DNA of 64,000 nt from Thermoanaerobaculia bacterium (GTDB taxonomy: Bacteria; Acidobacteriota; Thermoanaerobaculia; Multivoradales; Multivoraceae). The position numbers were made by a program, and so were the translations under genes. Location: contig JAJEBV010000016.1 of NCBI GenBank assembly GCA_022822365.1, positions 186,001 to 250,000 on the forward strand, given 5' to 3'. The notes below the pieces were generated by a model that was given only the letters and a program-made list of their open reading frames with translations, had not been told where the DNA came from and searched no databases. Below, piece by piece: positions 49,788-58,624 of this stretch (position 1 is the first letter of the stretch; the number at the start of each line of letters is the position of its first letter).

Positions 49788-50751
49788 GGCACACCCTCTC
49801 GATCGAAAACCCGGACGGATCGGGCAGCTTTCCGGCGACGACCATCTCATCGATCAACCTCTCCGTTTCGGTGACCCGGTCCCTTTCCCGATAGGCCTGG
49901 CGCATCGCCTTCACCTGCGGGTGCTCGAGCATCGAACAGTATCCCAGCATCCGCTGCTTCACTTTCTCCCACTTCCGCCGCACGTAGATGTTCGGCTGGT
50001 AGGACTCGTCCCATTCGGGCGTCACGTAGGCCCGCAGATCGAACGGCCTGCGGAGACGCCACACCCCCGCGTCGTAGACGATGTTGGGATCGTCGCCGGC
50101 GCAGAGGTGCTCGTAGAACCACATCCCCTCGTAGTTCGCCTCGAGGTCGGCCAGGGAGAGAACGCCCGAGACGGCCCTGCCGAGAATCGTGATCTCATGC
50201 TGGAGGCCGCGGCGAACCGCCCGATCCTCCGCTTCGGCGGGCGTCGCGCCCCGCAGACTCGCCTTGCGATACCAGCGGTGGTAGTACCAGGCGGTTCCCA
50301 GGAGGTGGGTCAGCTTGTCGGTGCCGAGCCGTACGCCGTTGACCTCCACAGTCGGACTCGGTGGCATCCAGCGGCCGGTGTCGAACAGCGGAGACGTCCC
50401 GCCGTAGAGGTACCTCCGCTCGAACTCCCGCATCTCCTCGGGCCCGGACGGCGACCGGCTGACGAGCGGCGAGTTCACCGACCAGGTCTCGAAGCCGTCG
50501 AAGAAGAGCATGCGGTGACGCTTGAAGAAGCGGAACCGCACGTTCTGGCAGCGGCGCTCCCTGCCGTCCCGGTTCAGTTCGGCGACCAGACGCTCGAGTT
50601 CCAGATTGACCCGGGCGTTCAGCACCTCGGTCATGTCGTCGAGGTGACGGCCCCAGGCGAAGAACTGATCCGTCTCGAGGCCCTGAGCGGCGCCGGCGCC
50701 GCCGAGTCCGAGAAACAGCGCCGCGGCGGCCAGTCTGAAACGCAGGGACAC
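49771..50751 (-). CDS. secreted protein of unknown function (YfiM-like DKxxH segment)
   Basis: Signal peptide; NGVRLGTDKLTHLLGTAWYYHRWYRKA; overlaps start of downstream PhoD-like gene. Confidence 0.7.
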   Translation of the reverse strand: MSLRFRLAAAALFLGLGGAGAAQGLETDQFFAWGRHLDDMTEVLNARVNLELERLVAELNRDGRERRCQNVRFRFFKRHRMLFFDGFETWSVNSPLVSRSPSGPEEMREFERRYLYGGTSPLFDTGRWMPPSPTVEVNGVRLGTDKLTHLLGTAWYYHRWYRKASLRGATPAEAEDRAVRRGLQHEITILGRAVSGVLSLADLEANYEGMWFYEHLCAGDDPNIVYDAGVWRLRRPFDLRAYVTPEWDESYQPNIYVRRKWEKVKQRMLGYCSMLEHPQVKAMRQAYRERDRVTETERLIDEMVVAGKLPDPSGFSIERVCREAAN

Positions 50752-50771
50752 CGGTCAGGCCGCTCCCGGCA

Positions 50772-51365
50772 TCAGAAGCCCCAGCCGATGCCGGCCGTGT
50801 ACACGTAGCGATCGGCGCCTTCGTGGGCGGAGCTCACCCGCCGCAGCACGCCCACATTGAAGCTGATGCGAGGCAGCGCGAACTGCCCCTCGAAACCGGC
50901 CAGCGTCTGCCGCGCCGGATCGAGCTCGGAGTCTCCCCACGTGCGGACCAGAACGGCGCGGGCGCTCCAGCCGACGTAGACGTTGTTCAGGAAGGCGGAA
51001 CGGGGCTTGTTCGCGGCGATCACCCGGGCGTAGCCGACGCCGAGCTGCCCTCCCGCCGAACCCGGCTCGACCTGCGCGACGAAGCCGCGGTACTCGCAGA
51101 AGGTGGCGCAGTCGTGGCTGGCGGGCATCCGCGCCAGGATGGCGCCGCCGCCCGCCGAGAACTCGAGAGGAATCGAGTACCGGACCCGCGCGATGCCGAG
51201 CCAGCGAAGCGAGGTCTCGTCGACGTCGGCTCGCACCCGGTCAGTCAGTGGCCGGGGGTCTTCCGACGCCCGGTTCCGCGGCTCCTGCCCAACCAGCGAC
51301 CCCGCCCAGAGCCCACAGAGCACAGCTCCCGCGGCGATGTGCAACCAGCGGGCCCGGGAGAGCAC
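50772..51365 (-). CDS. putative outer-membrane beta-barrel-type protein
   Basis: Signal peptide; alternating hydrophobic strands; terminal YTAGIGWGF. Confidence 0.6.
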   Translation of the reverse strand: MLSRARWLHIAAGAVLCGLWAGSLVGQEPRNRASEDPRPLTDRVRADVDETSLRWLGIARVRYSIPLEFSAGGGAILARMPASHDCATFCEYRGFVAQVEPGSAGGQLGVGYARVIAANKPRSAFLNNVYVGWSARAVLVRTWGDSELDPARQTLAGFEGQFALPRISFNVGVLRRVSSAHEGADRYVYTAGIGWGF

Positions 51366-51387
51366 CGAAAGGCCCGAGGCCTGACCG

Positions 51388-54300
51388 CTACTGGCCGCCG
51401 CCGAAGCGGTAGGTCATCAACGCCTTCAAGCGCCGGCCCTTCGGGTTCGCGGTCAAGGGGTCGAAGGACTGCTCGAAGAAGACGAGCGGCGGATCCTCGT
51501 CGGTCAGGTTGATCGCCGACAGGGCGAGATCGAAGCCGAGCCGCGGGAAACGCCACAGGAACGTCAGGTCGAACGTGAGCCACTCGTCGATCGGCAACAG
51601 TTCGGGCGGCGTCCAGGCCACGTTGCTGTCCTCGTAGGACGAGATGTGGTTGGCCCAGGCGATCAGGCTGTAGTCGCCCCAGCGGTAGCCGAGCGAGGCC
51701 CGTGTCTTCATCTCCGGAAGCGGCGGCGCGATCGGCGTGTCGCGATTCAGGAGGCCTACGACGTCCTGCCGCTCGCGATAGACGACGCCGTCCCGCTCGA
51801 GCTGCTTCAGTTCGTAGCTCTGCGTGTACGTGCTGTCCAGGCTGAAGGACACCTCGCCCCTGCCCGCTTCGACGAGGCCCTGCAGGTGGAAGTCGAAGCC
51901 CGAGGTCTTGATGCCGGGCCAGTTGATCAGGTCGATCCGCACCCGCTCGATGTCGCCCGGAGAGCAGGACCCGTCCGCCAACCCGCCAGGGCAGACGACG
52001 CGGCCGCTGACGGCATCGAGGGCCGCCCGGTTGCCGCCGTAGCCTTCGGCGTAGAGCCGCACGACCTCCTGCTGCGGCAGCGGGGCGATCACGTCGTCGA
52101 AGTCGTAGGTCCAGTAGTCCAGCGTCATGTCGATTCCGGGCGAGGCGAAGAGCACGAAGCCCAGGTTGTAGGTGAACGCCTGCTCGGGCAGCAGCGCCCG
52201 GTTCCCGAACGCGTCCACCGCCTTGTAGACGCCGACCGTGTTCAGATACTCCAGGCTGGTGCGAACCTCCTCGTTGAGATCGTCGACGGAGGGCGCCCGG
52301 AACGTGGTCTGGACCGAGGTGCGGAAGGAGAACACGTGGCCCTCGCCGGAGGAAAGCGTCCACCGGCCCGAGAACTTCGGATCGAAGCTGTCGACCTCCT
52401 CGTGGACTTCGTAGTTGGCCGCGAACTGCATGTCCCCGCCCAGCGCGTTGACGGACAGCTCGCCGAACGCCCGGTGAACCCCCTGGGAGTCGCCGTACGG
52501 GTAGTAGCCGGAGGTGAAGGTGAAGGCGCCGGCGCGGGCACCCGTCTGGCGGCCGGTGGCGGGATCCACGCACGAACGGTCGCCGGGGACGACGCACGGG
52601 TTCAGCGCGTAGTTGCCGACGTCGTTCGGAATCGCGCTCACGTCCAGGTGCCGGTACTGGTAGCCGAACGCGTAGTCGAGCCGTTGCGGCACCCAGTTGC
52701 CCGAGAGCGTGGCTTCGGCCACCACGAGCTCGGCTTCGTTCTCGACGTTCACCTGGTCGTTGATCCAGCCGATCAGCTCCGCGCTGTTCTCCAGGCCGGC
52801 CCGGTACGTCGGGTTCGGACTGTCTTCCCAGGGCGCCCCGGGCTGAGCCGAGAACTCGATGCCGTTGCCGAACGGGTTGTAGAACATGCAGTTGCCCGTG
52901 CCCGGCTGGGCGTCGCCCGTGTCTCCCAGCCGCATCCCCGAGGGGCTCGTGTCGTCGGCCACGACGCCGACGCCGCAGTTCGGCCCGCCGTAGCCGCGAA
53001 ACGCCAGAAACTTGCGGTAGGCGTACTCCGACGGATGGTTCATGTTGCCGCTCGCCTTCGAGTAGCTCACGCCGAGGTCCAGGTTGGCCGCCTTGCCGCC
53101 AACGGTCAGGTCGCGGTCGATCGAAGCCCCGAGGCGGGACGTGTCCGTTCCCCGCCGCAGGCCGCGTCCAGGGCCGGCGTTGCCGACGAGCCTGCCGTAG
53201 AAGTACCAGTCGTCCTCCAGGCACGCCTGCTCGGAATCGAAGCCGGCCGTCGCGAAGTCCGCGCCGCAGAGCTCCTGGCGCCCCGGGTTGATCGAGGGCA
53301 CTACCTGAAGACCGTCCAGCAGCGACACCGGCGGAAAGGACGGCGTCGTCACGTAGTTCGGGATCGTGGACTCCGAGAACAGGGCCTCCACGTGGTAGGT
53401 CGTGCGGTCCGAGAGCGGCCCGTTCAGTTCCGCGAAGAAGCGGTTCGTCTCCGTCGCCTCGATCAGGCTGTCCCACGGCTGATAACGGAACGCGCAGGTC
53501 CAGCCGCGGTCGTAACCGCCGACGCCGTTACAGGCGGGATCGACGAAGTAGTCCGTGCCGGCCGCGCCGTTGCGGGCCCTGGCCAGCTCCTCGACGAACG
53601 CCGAGGACGTCTCGCCGCCGGTGAGGTTCGGCCGCAGGAAGATGCCGGGATTGCCCGTGTTCGACCAGCCCCAGAACCAGCCGGTGGAGCGATCCATCAG
53701 CGTGTACGGCCGCTCCCTCGCGCCCAGATGCGAACGCTCCGCGCGCTCGAGCGAAAAGACGAGGTGGTGGTCAGAACCGCCCAGCTTGCCGCCCCAGATC
53801 GCCCCCGCCGTCGAGTCGCCGGCGCCGTCCATCGCCTCGTGCGAGAGGCTGACCTCGAAACCGGTGAACTCGTCCCTGGTCACGAAGTTCGCGACTCCGG
53901 CCACGGCGTCCGAGCCGTAGATGGCCGCCGCGCCCTCCTTCAGCACCTCGATGCGGTCGATCGCAAGCGACGGAAAGGCGCTGATGTCGACGAAGCGGCC
54001 GCCGAAGAGCCGCGCCGGCAAGGGCGCCTGGCGCTTGCCGTTCAGCAACACGAGGGTCCGTGACGCCCCAAGGCCGCGGAGATTCACGTTGGCGACGGTC
54101 TCCGGCACCGCCGCCCCCTGATCGTTGTACCAACTGTTCGCTTCGCCGATCACTCCCGACGACGCCGTCAGGCTCTTCATCAGGTCGTAGACCTGAAGCG
54201 AACCCTGCTCCTTCTGCATCTCCCGGTCCAGCACCTCGACGGCGAAGGGCAGGTCGACCGCCGGCTCCTCGATCGCCGAGCCGGTGACGATGACCACGTC

Positions 54301-54474
54301 GTCGGCATCGAACTCGAGGACGCCCTCGTCGTCGTCGCCCTCGTCTTCCTGGGAGACAACGGGAGCGTCGCCCGGCTCGCCCGGCGGCGCCGTCGGCGCT
54401 TCCTCGGCGAGGCCCGCCGCCAGGGCGGCGAACGCCAGGAACACGGTGAGGATCGGGAGTCTGGGGGCTTTCAT
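51388..54474 (-). CDS. TonB-dependent receptor
   Basis: PFAVEVLDREMQKEQGSLQVYDLMKSLTASSGVIGEANSW...NLRGLGASRTLVLLNGKR plug; C-term LKALMTYRFGGGQ. Confidence 0.93.
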   Translation of the reverse strand: MKAPRLPILTVFLAFAALAAGLAEEAPTAPPGEPGDAPVVSQEDEGDDDEGVLEFDADDVVIVTGSAIEEPAVDLPFAVEVLDREMQKEQGSLQVYDLMKSLTASSGVIGEANSWYNDQGAAVPETVANVNLRGLGASRTLVLLNGKRQAPLPARLFGGRFVDISAFPSLAIDRIEVLKEGAAAIYGSDAVAGVANFVTRDEFTGFEVSLSHEAMDGAGDSTAGAIWGGKLGGSDHHLVFSLERAERSHLGARERPYTLMDRSTGWFWGWSNTGNPGIFLRPNLTGGETSSAFVEELARARNGAAGTDYFVDPACNGVGGYDRGWTCAFRYQPWDSLIEATETNRFFAELNGPLSDRTTYHVEALFSESTIPNYVTTPSFPPVSLLDGLQVVPSINPGRQELCGADFATAGFDSEQACLEDDWYFYGRLVGNAGPGRGLRRGTDTSRLGASIDRDLTVGGKAANLDLGVSYSKASGNMNHPSEYAYRKFLAFRGYGGPNCGVGVVADDTSPSGMRLGDTGDAQPGTGNCMFYNPFGNGIEFSAQPGAPWEDSPNPTYRAGLENSAELIGWINDQVNVENEAELVVAEATLSGNWVPQRLDYAFGYQYRHLDVSAIPNDVGNYALNPCVVPGDRSCVDPATGRQTGARAGAFTFTSGYYPYGDSQGVHRAFGELSVNALGGDMQFAANYEVHEEVDSFDPKFSGRWTLSSGEGHVFSFRTSVQTTFRAPSVDDLNEEVRTSLEYLNTVGVYKAVDAFGNRALLPEQAFTYNLGFVLFASPGIDMTLDYWTYDFDDVIAPLPQQEVVRLYAEGYGGNRAALDAVSGRVVCPGGLADGSCSPGDIERVRIDLINWPGIKTSGFDFHLQGLVEAGRGEVSFSLDSTYTQSYELKQLERDGVVYRERQDVVGLLNRDTPIAPPLPEMKTRASLGYRWGDYSLIAWANHISSYEDSNVAWTPPELLPIDEWLTFDLTFLWRFPRLGFDLALSAINLTDEDPPLVFFEQSFDPLTANPKGRRLKALMTYRFGGGQ

Positions 54475-54673
54475 CGTGGGTCCTCTTTCTCCAGATTGAA
54501 CCGACTCGCCGAGCCGGCAACCTGAGACTGTCTCAGACGAGGCTACCGCCGGTACCCGACGAACGGCAACTCTTGACTCTCTTGAAGGTTACACCATCGC
54601 TCGCCGATTCCGCCCTGGCCGCGGGACGAGGCCGACGCGGCCTGGACTAAGATCGTCCCCACAGGAGGTGCCG

Positions 54674-55120
54674 ATGTCCCGACGAGTCCACCGATTTCTT
54701 CCCGTCGCCGTTCTGGCGGCGAGCTTGAGCGTCGCCGGCCCGGCCGCTGCACACCACGCCTTCTCCGCGGAGTTCGACGCGAACCTGCCGATCAAGGTCG
54801 AGGGCACCATCACCAAGGTCGAGTGGATCAATCCGCACGCCTGGGTCCATGTCGAGACCACGCTCGACAGCGGCGAAACCATGACCTGGGAACTCGAAGC
54901 GGGCACGCCGAACACCCTGGTGCGCCGGGGCCTGACGCGTACCCTGCTTCGACCCGGCACCGAGGTCGTCGTCCGCGGCTACCAGAGCAAGGACCGGATG
55001 TGCACGCCGAACTGCCGCGGCAGCGGCCGCGACATGAAGCTCCCCGACGGCCGCAGCCTGTTCATGGGCTCCTCCGGCACCGGCGCGCCGCGTGACGGCG
55101 CCGACCCGACCGAACAGTAG
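54674..55120 (+). CDS. DUF6152-family secreted protein
   Basis: AGGAGGTG RBS; signal peptide; AHHAFSAEFDANLPIKVEGTITKVEWINPHAWVHVE. Confidence 0.88.
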   Translation: MSRRVHRFLPVAVLAASLSVAGPAAAHHAFSAEFDANLPIKVEGTITKVEWINPHAWVHVETTLDSGETMTWELEAGTPNTLVRRGLTRTLLRPGTEVVVRGYQSKDRMCTPNCRGSGRDMKLPDGRSLFMGSSGTGAPRDGADPTEQ

Positions 55121-55207
55121 CGCCGCGCCCCGCGGCTTCGCCGGCGGCTTGCGCGCGTAGGCGCCTTGCCCCATCTGCCCGCGGGCGGCTTCCGCGGTTA
55201 TCGCAAA

Positions 55208-55246
55208 GTTACCCCGGTTTATCGAGATCGGATAAACCGGGGTAAC
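55208..55246. promoter_or_regulatory. perfect 16-bp inverted repeat (operator candidate)
   Basis: GTTACCCCGGTTTATC-gagatcg-GATAAACCGGGGTAAC, ends 10 bp before the ATG at 55257. Confidence 0.85.
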
Positions 55247-55256
55247 CTCCCGATAC

Positions 55257-56441
55257 ATGGACCCGAGGAAGAACCCCTACTCCCCAGGCGCCGGCACGGA
55301 ACCGCCGGAGCTCAGCGGCCGCGACGAACTGCTGGAGGAAGCGGCGATAGCCCTGGACAGGACGCGTTCCGGACTCGCGGCCAAGAGCCTGGTCGTCCTC
55401 GGGCTTCGCGGTACGGGCAAGACGGTCCTGCTCAACCGCATCACGCGAAACGCGGAGGCGCGGGGCCTGGCCACCGTCTTTCTCGAGGCGCCGGAGGATC
55501 CGTCGCTGCCCGGCTTGCTGGCGCCCGCCCTGCGCACTGCGCTGCTCAAGTTGAGCCGGCAGCGAAGAGCAGCCGATGCCGCCACGCGCGCCCTTCGCGC
55601 GCTGGGCGGCTTCGTTCGGTCCATGAAGCTGCACTACGGAGACATCGCCTTCGAGGTCGACCTGAGCCTCGAGCCCGGCCTCGCGGACAGCGGCGACCTC
55701 CAGTACGACCTGACCGAACTCCTGGAGTCCTGCGGGGCCGCGGCCCGCGCTTCCGACACGGCGCTGACGCTCACGATCGACGAACTCCAGTACCTGCGGC
55801 ACGAAGAACTTGGCGCCCTCCTCGCGGCAATCCACCGCGCCGCGCAACTCGGGCTCCCGGTCACCCTGCTCGGCGCCGGCCTTCCCCAGCTTGCGGCTCT
55901 GAGCGGGCGCGCCAAGAGCTATGCCGAGCGCCTTTTCCGCTTCGTCGAGATCGGCCCGCTCGGCGAAGACCACGCGGCGCTGGCGGTCGAGGAACCCGCC
56001 CGTCGTCTCGGCGTGGTCTACACCGAGGACGCGGTCGGGGCAGTTCTCAGACGAACCGGGCGCTACCCCTACTTCCTCCAGGAATGGGGGAAGCACTGCT
56101 GGGATTGCGCCCGCTCCCCCGTCATCGAGGTTCGAGACGTCGAATCGGCCACGGTCACGGCGACCGCCGAGCTGGACGCCAGCTTCTTCCGCGTCCGCTT
56201 CGACCGCCTGACTCCGAGGGAGAAGCTCTACCTCCGCGCAATGGCCGAGCTCGGACCCGGGCCGCACCGCTCGGGCAGCGTGGCCGAGGCGCTCGACCGG
56301 CCAGTGCAGTCCGCGGCCCCGGTCCGCGCGAACCTGATCGCCAAGGGAATGATCCACAGCCCCGCCCACGGCGACACCGCGTTCACCGTCCCCATGTTCG
56401 ACGAGTACCTGCGGCGGGCGCTTCCCTGGCCCGCGCCCTGA
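55257..56441 (+). CDS. AAA/Orc1-like P-loop ATPase
   Basis: LSGRDELLEEAAIAL...VVLGLRGTGKTVLLNRI Walker A; LTLTIDELQYL Walker B; C-terminal helical region. Confidence 0.88.
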   Translation: MDPRKNPYSPGAGTEPPELSGRDELLEEAAIALDRTRSGLAAKSLVVLGLRGTGKTVLLNRITRNAEARGLATVFLEAPEDPSLPGLLAPALRTALLKLSRQRRAADAATRALRALGGFVRSMKLHYGDIAFEVDLSLEPGLADSGDLQYDLTELLESCGAAARASDTALTLTIDELQYLRHEELGALLAAIHRAAQLGLPVTLLGAGLPQLAALSGRAKSYAERLFRFVEIGPLGEDHAALAVEEPARRLGVVYTEDAVGAVLRRTGRYPYFLQEWGKHCWDCARSPVIEVRDVESATVTATAELDASFFRVRFDRLTPREKLYLRAMAELGPGPHRSGSVAEALDRPVQSAAPVRANLIAKGMIHSPAHGDTAFTVPMFDEYLRRALPWPAP

Positions 56442-56486
56442 CGCTCCGGCGTCTCCCGCGACGCCAGGACCACCATGCCTCCCGGA

Positions 56487-56606
56487 TCAACCGTCTCCGG
56501 GCGACTCGCCGGCCTCCTCCTCGTCGTCGAGCACGCCGAAGGAGGCCACGATCTCCAGGCCGATGAACGCCACGGCCAGCAGGATGAAGAAGTCGAAGTC
56601 AGTCAT
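56487..56606 (-). CDS. small predicted membrane protein, 39 aa
   Basis: Translated by hand: MTDFDFFILLAVAFIGLEIVASFGVLDDEEEAGESPGDG; below the ORF-track length cutoff. Confidence 0.5.
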   Translation of the reverse strand: MTDFDFFILLAVAFIGLEIVASFGVLDDEEEAGESPGDG

Positions 56607-56694
56607 GTTCCGTTCCCCGATCAGCCGAATCAGCGGACTCCGCGCCAGGACGCTCGCCCACGCGGATCATACGCCGTCCGGCCATGCGACGTCG

Positions 56695-57765
56695 CTACCG
56701 GTCCTGCTCTTCCTTCGCCGCCTCCAGCGCCTCGCGGGCCGCGTCGACGCGGTTCTGGCCGCCGTACCAGCTCGCCAGCCAGTCGTTGCCGTCTTCGGCG
56801 GTGCCTTCCTGCTCGCGGTGGCGGGCGCCGCGGAGCATGAGGGTCATGGCGCGGTTGCCTTCGTGGCAGGCGTACTCGAGGACCGGGTCGTCGCTGCGAC
56901 GCATTTCCAGCGCGCTGGTCCAGGGCGCTTCGAAGGACTCGGGGTCGTCGACTGTGTACTCGTAGAGCAGGGCGTCGGGGCCGGTGCGGGTGAAGCGTTC
57001 GGTGAGCACCAGGTTCGGGCCGGTGCCGCGGAAGGCGGTGTGCTCGGTGTAGTTCTTCGTCGTCACGACGAACGTGTCGCCGTCCCAGGCGCCCGAGGAA
57101 TCGCCCTTCCAGAAACGCATGCTGTCGTCGGCGTGCTCCCGGCCATCGGTCGGAATGACCCTATGGTCGTTGATCATCTCGGTCATGATCGCGACGTACC
57201 CCGGCGACTGGAAGATCTCCATCATGTTGTTGTAGGCGCCGGGGGTCATCGGCGGGCCGGCGTTGAAGCCGACGATGCAGCGCTCGAAGCTGTTGCGCTC
57301 TTCCGGGCCGGCAGGCGGCTGGCCCCAGAGGGCGTAGCGCTCGTTCACCCGGCGGATCGCCCCGTCCGTCATCTTCGGCAGGCGGCCGTTCGGCGGATCG
57401 ACGATCAGCGAGGTCCGCATCGTGCCGGAGACCTTGTCGCCCAGGTCGAGCCAGAAGGAGTTGTAGCCGACGTCGACGTCGCCCTGGCTGGGATCGACGT
57501 CCGGTACGCCTGAGGTTTCCCGCGCGGCGCGCGCCTCCCTGCGCCGCTGCTCAAGGGCCGCCGCCTCTTCGGCGGTCAGCGTCGCCTTGTCGCCGAACTC
57601 CGCCGGCCGCTCGAGCGGCGTGATCGTGCGATAGTCCCAGGTTCCCTGCAAGTCGGGAACGCCCCAGGACGTGACGAGCTTCTCGTCCTCGGCGTACAAG
57701 GCCCCGGTGGCAACCAGGGCCGCGACGACCAGGACAACGGTGCTTGCGGACGGTCGGTGTTTCAT
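56695..57765 (-). CDS. secreted protein, same uncharacterised family (paralog 2)
   Basis: MKHRPSASTVVLVVAALVATGALYAEDEKLVTSWGVPDLQGTWDYRTITPLERP...TSLIVDPPNGRLPKMT...LEYACHEGN. Confidence 0.88.
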   Translation of the reverse strand: MKHRPSASTVVLVVAALVATGALYAEDEKLVTSWGVPDLQGTWDYRTITPLERPAEFGDKATLTAEEAAALEQRRREARAARETSGVPDVDPSQGDVDVGYNSFWLDLGDKVSGTMRTSLIVDPPNGRLPKMTDGAIRRVNERYALWGQPPAGPEERNSFERCIVGFNAGPPMTPGAYNNMMEIFQSPGYVAIMTEMINDHRVIPTDGREHADDSMRFWKGDSSGAWDGDTFVVTTKNYTEHTAFRGTGPNLVLTERFTRTGPDALLYEYTVDDPESFEAPWTSALEMRRSDDPVLEYACHEGNRAMTLMLRGARHREQEGTAEDGNDWLASWYGGQNRVDAAREALEAAKEEQDR

Positions 57766-57782
57766 GACTTCGACTCCTTCTA

Positions 57783-58598
57783 CTATTGCGGCGTCGCTCC
57801 GCGGCGCAGATGACCGTAGGCCGCGTCCTCGCCGCCAAGCGGAATGCACTTGAACTCGAGCAGCCGGGCATTCTCCTCCAGGCGGCGGTAGAGCGGCATG
57901 CTGATCGTCCACGGCTCGGTGAACACGTTCGGGTCGGTGATCGTCGCCTCGTAGCGGATCGAGTTCGGGCCGGTCGGGGTGAATCGTTCGACCACCACGA
58001 GCTCCTCGCCGTGGAAGTTGCCCGAAGCGTCGAACCAGGTGTCGGCGACCTGGTCGGTGACCTCGACCACCAGGGTGTCGCCCTCCCAGTGACCTAGCGA
58101 GTACCCCATCCAGGACGGCAACTCCGCCCTGGTGCCAGGCCGGTCGAGACGAACCGCCCGGCTGTTGCCGCCCCACTCGTAGGCGAAGAACACCGACTTC
58201 GGCGTCTGCACGATCTGGAACGGCAGCGGCATGTACGTGGCCCGCGGGATCCCGGGCATGAAGCACTTCGCGGCGGGGTCGAGGTTCAACCAGTCCGCCC
58301 GGTTCGCGTTGCGCTGCTCGAGCGCCCAGTCCTGGTACGGGATGCTGCCGCCCTCGACCACGCTCAGCCCGGCCGGAATGGCCCCCAGGGCCCCGTACGC
58401 GGGCACCGGCGTGCGTCGCGCGGCGTGAGCTTCGAGGTCCCAGTGCGCGCTGTTCATCGCTTGCCAGATGCCGTTGAGATCCGGGTCGCCGTCCGGCGTC
58501 CGCGACGCCTGGTAGGCGCCCTCCTGCGACTGCACGGCGGCGACCGCGGCAAGGGACAGCACCGCGGCCAGCGACGCGGTCGAACTGAGCTTTCTCAT
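57783..58598 (-). CDS. secreted protein, related family (paralog 3, divergent)
   Basis: Signal peptide; TPDGDPDLNGIWQAMNSAHWDLE...LGHWEGDTLVVEVTDQVADTWFDASGNFHGEELVVVERFTP. Confidence 0.85.
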   Translation of the reverse strand: MRKLSSTASLAAVLSLAAVAAVQSQEGAYQASRTPDGDPDLNGIWQAMNSAHWDLEAHAARRTPVPAYGALGAIPAGLSVVEGGSIPYQDWALEQRNANRADWLNLDPAAKCFMPGIPRATYMPLPFQIVQTPKSVFFAYEWGGNSRAVRLDRPGTRAELPSWMGYSLGHWEGDTLVVEVTDQVADTWFDASGNFHGEELVVVERFTPTGPNSIRYEATITDPNVFTEPWTISMPLYRRLEENARLLEFKCIPLGGEDAAYGHLRRGATPQ

Positions 58599-58624
58599 GA
58601 TGGCGGACTATAGCGAAGCCCACA

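Noticed and set aside
56695-58623. Single 642-aa ORF in the track spanning 56695-58623
   Set aside because: The upstream part is out of frame with the real gene at 57783-58598. A signal peptide and ATG at 57765 mark the true start of the 3' gene.
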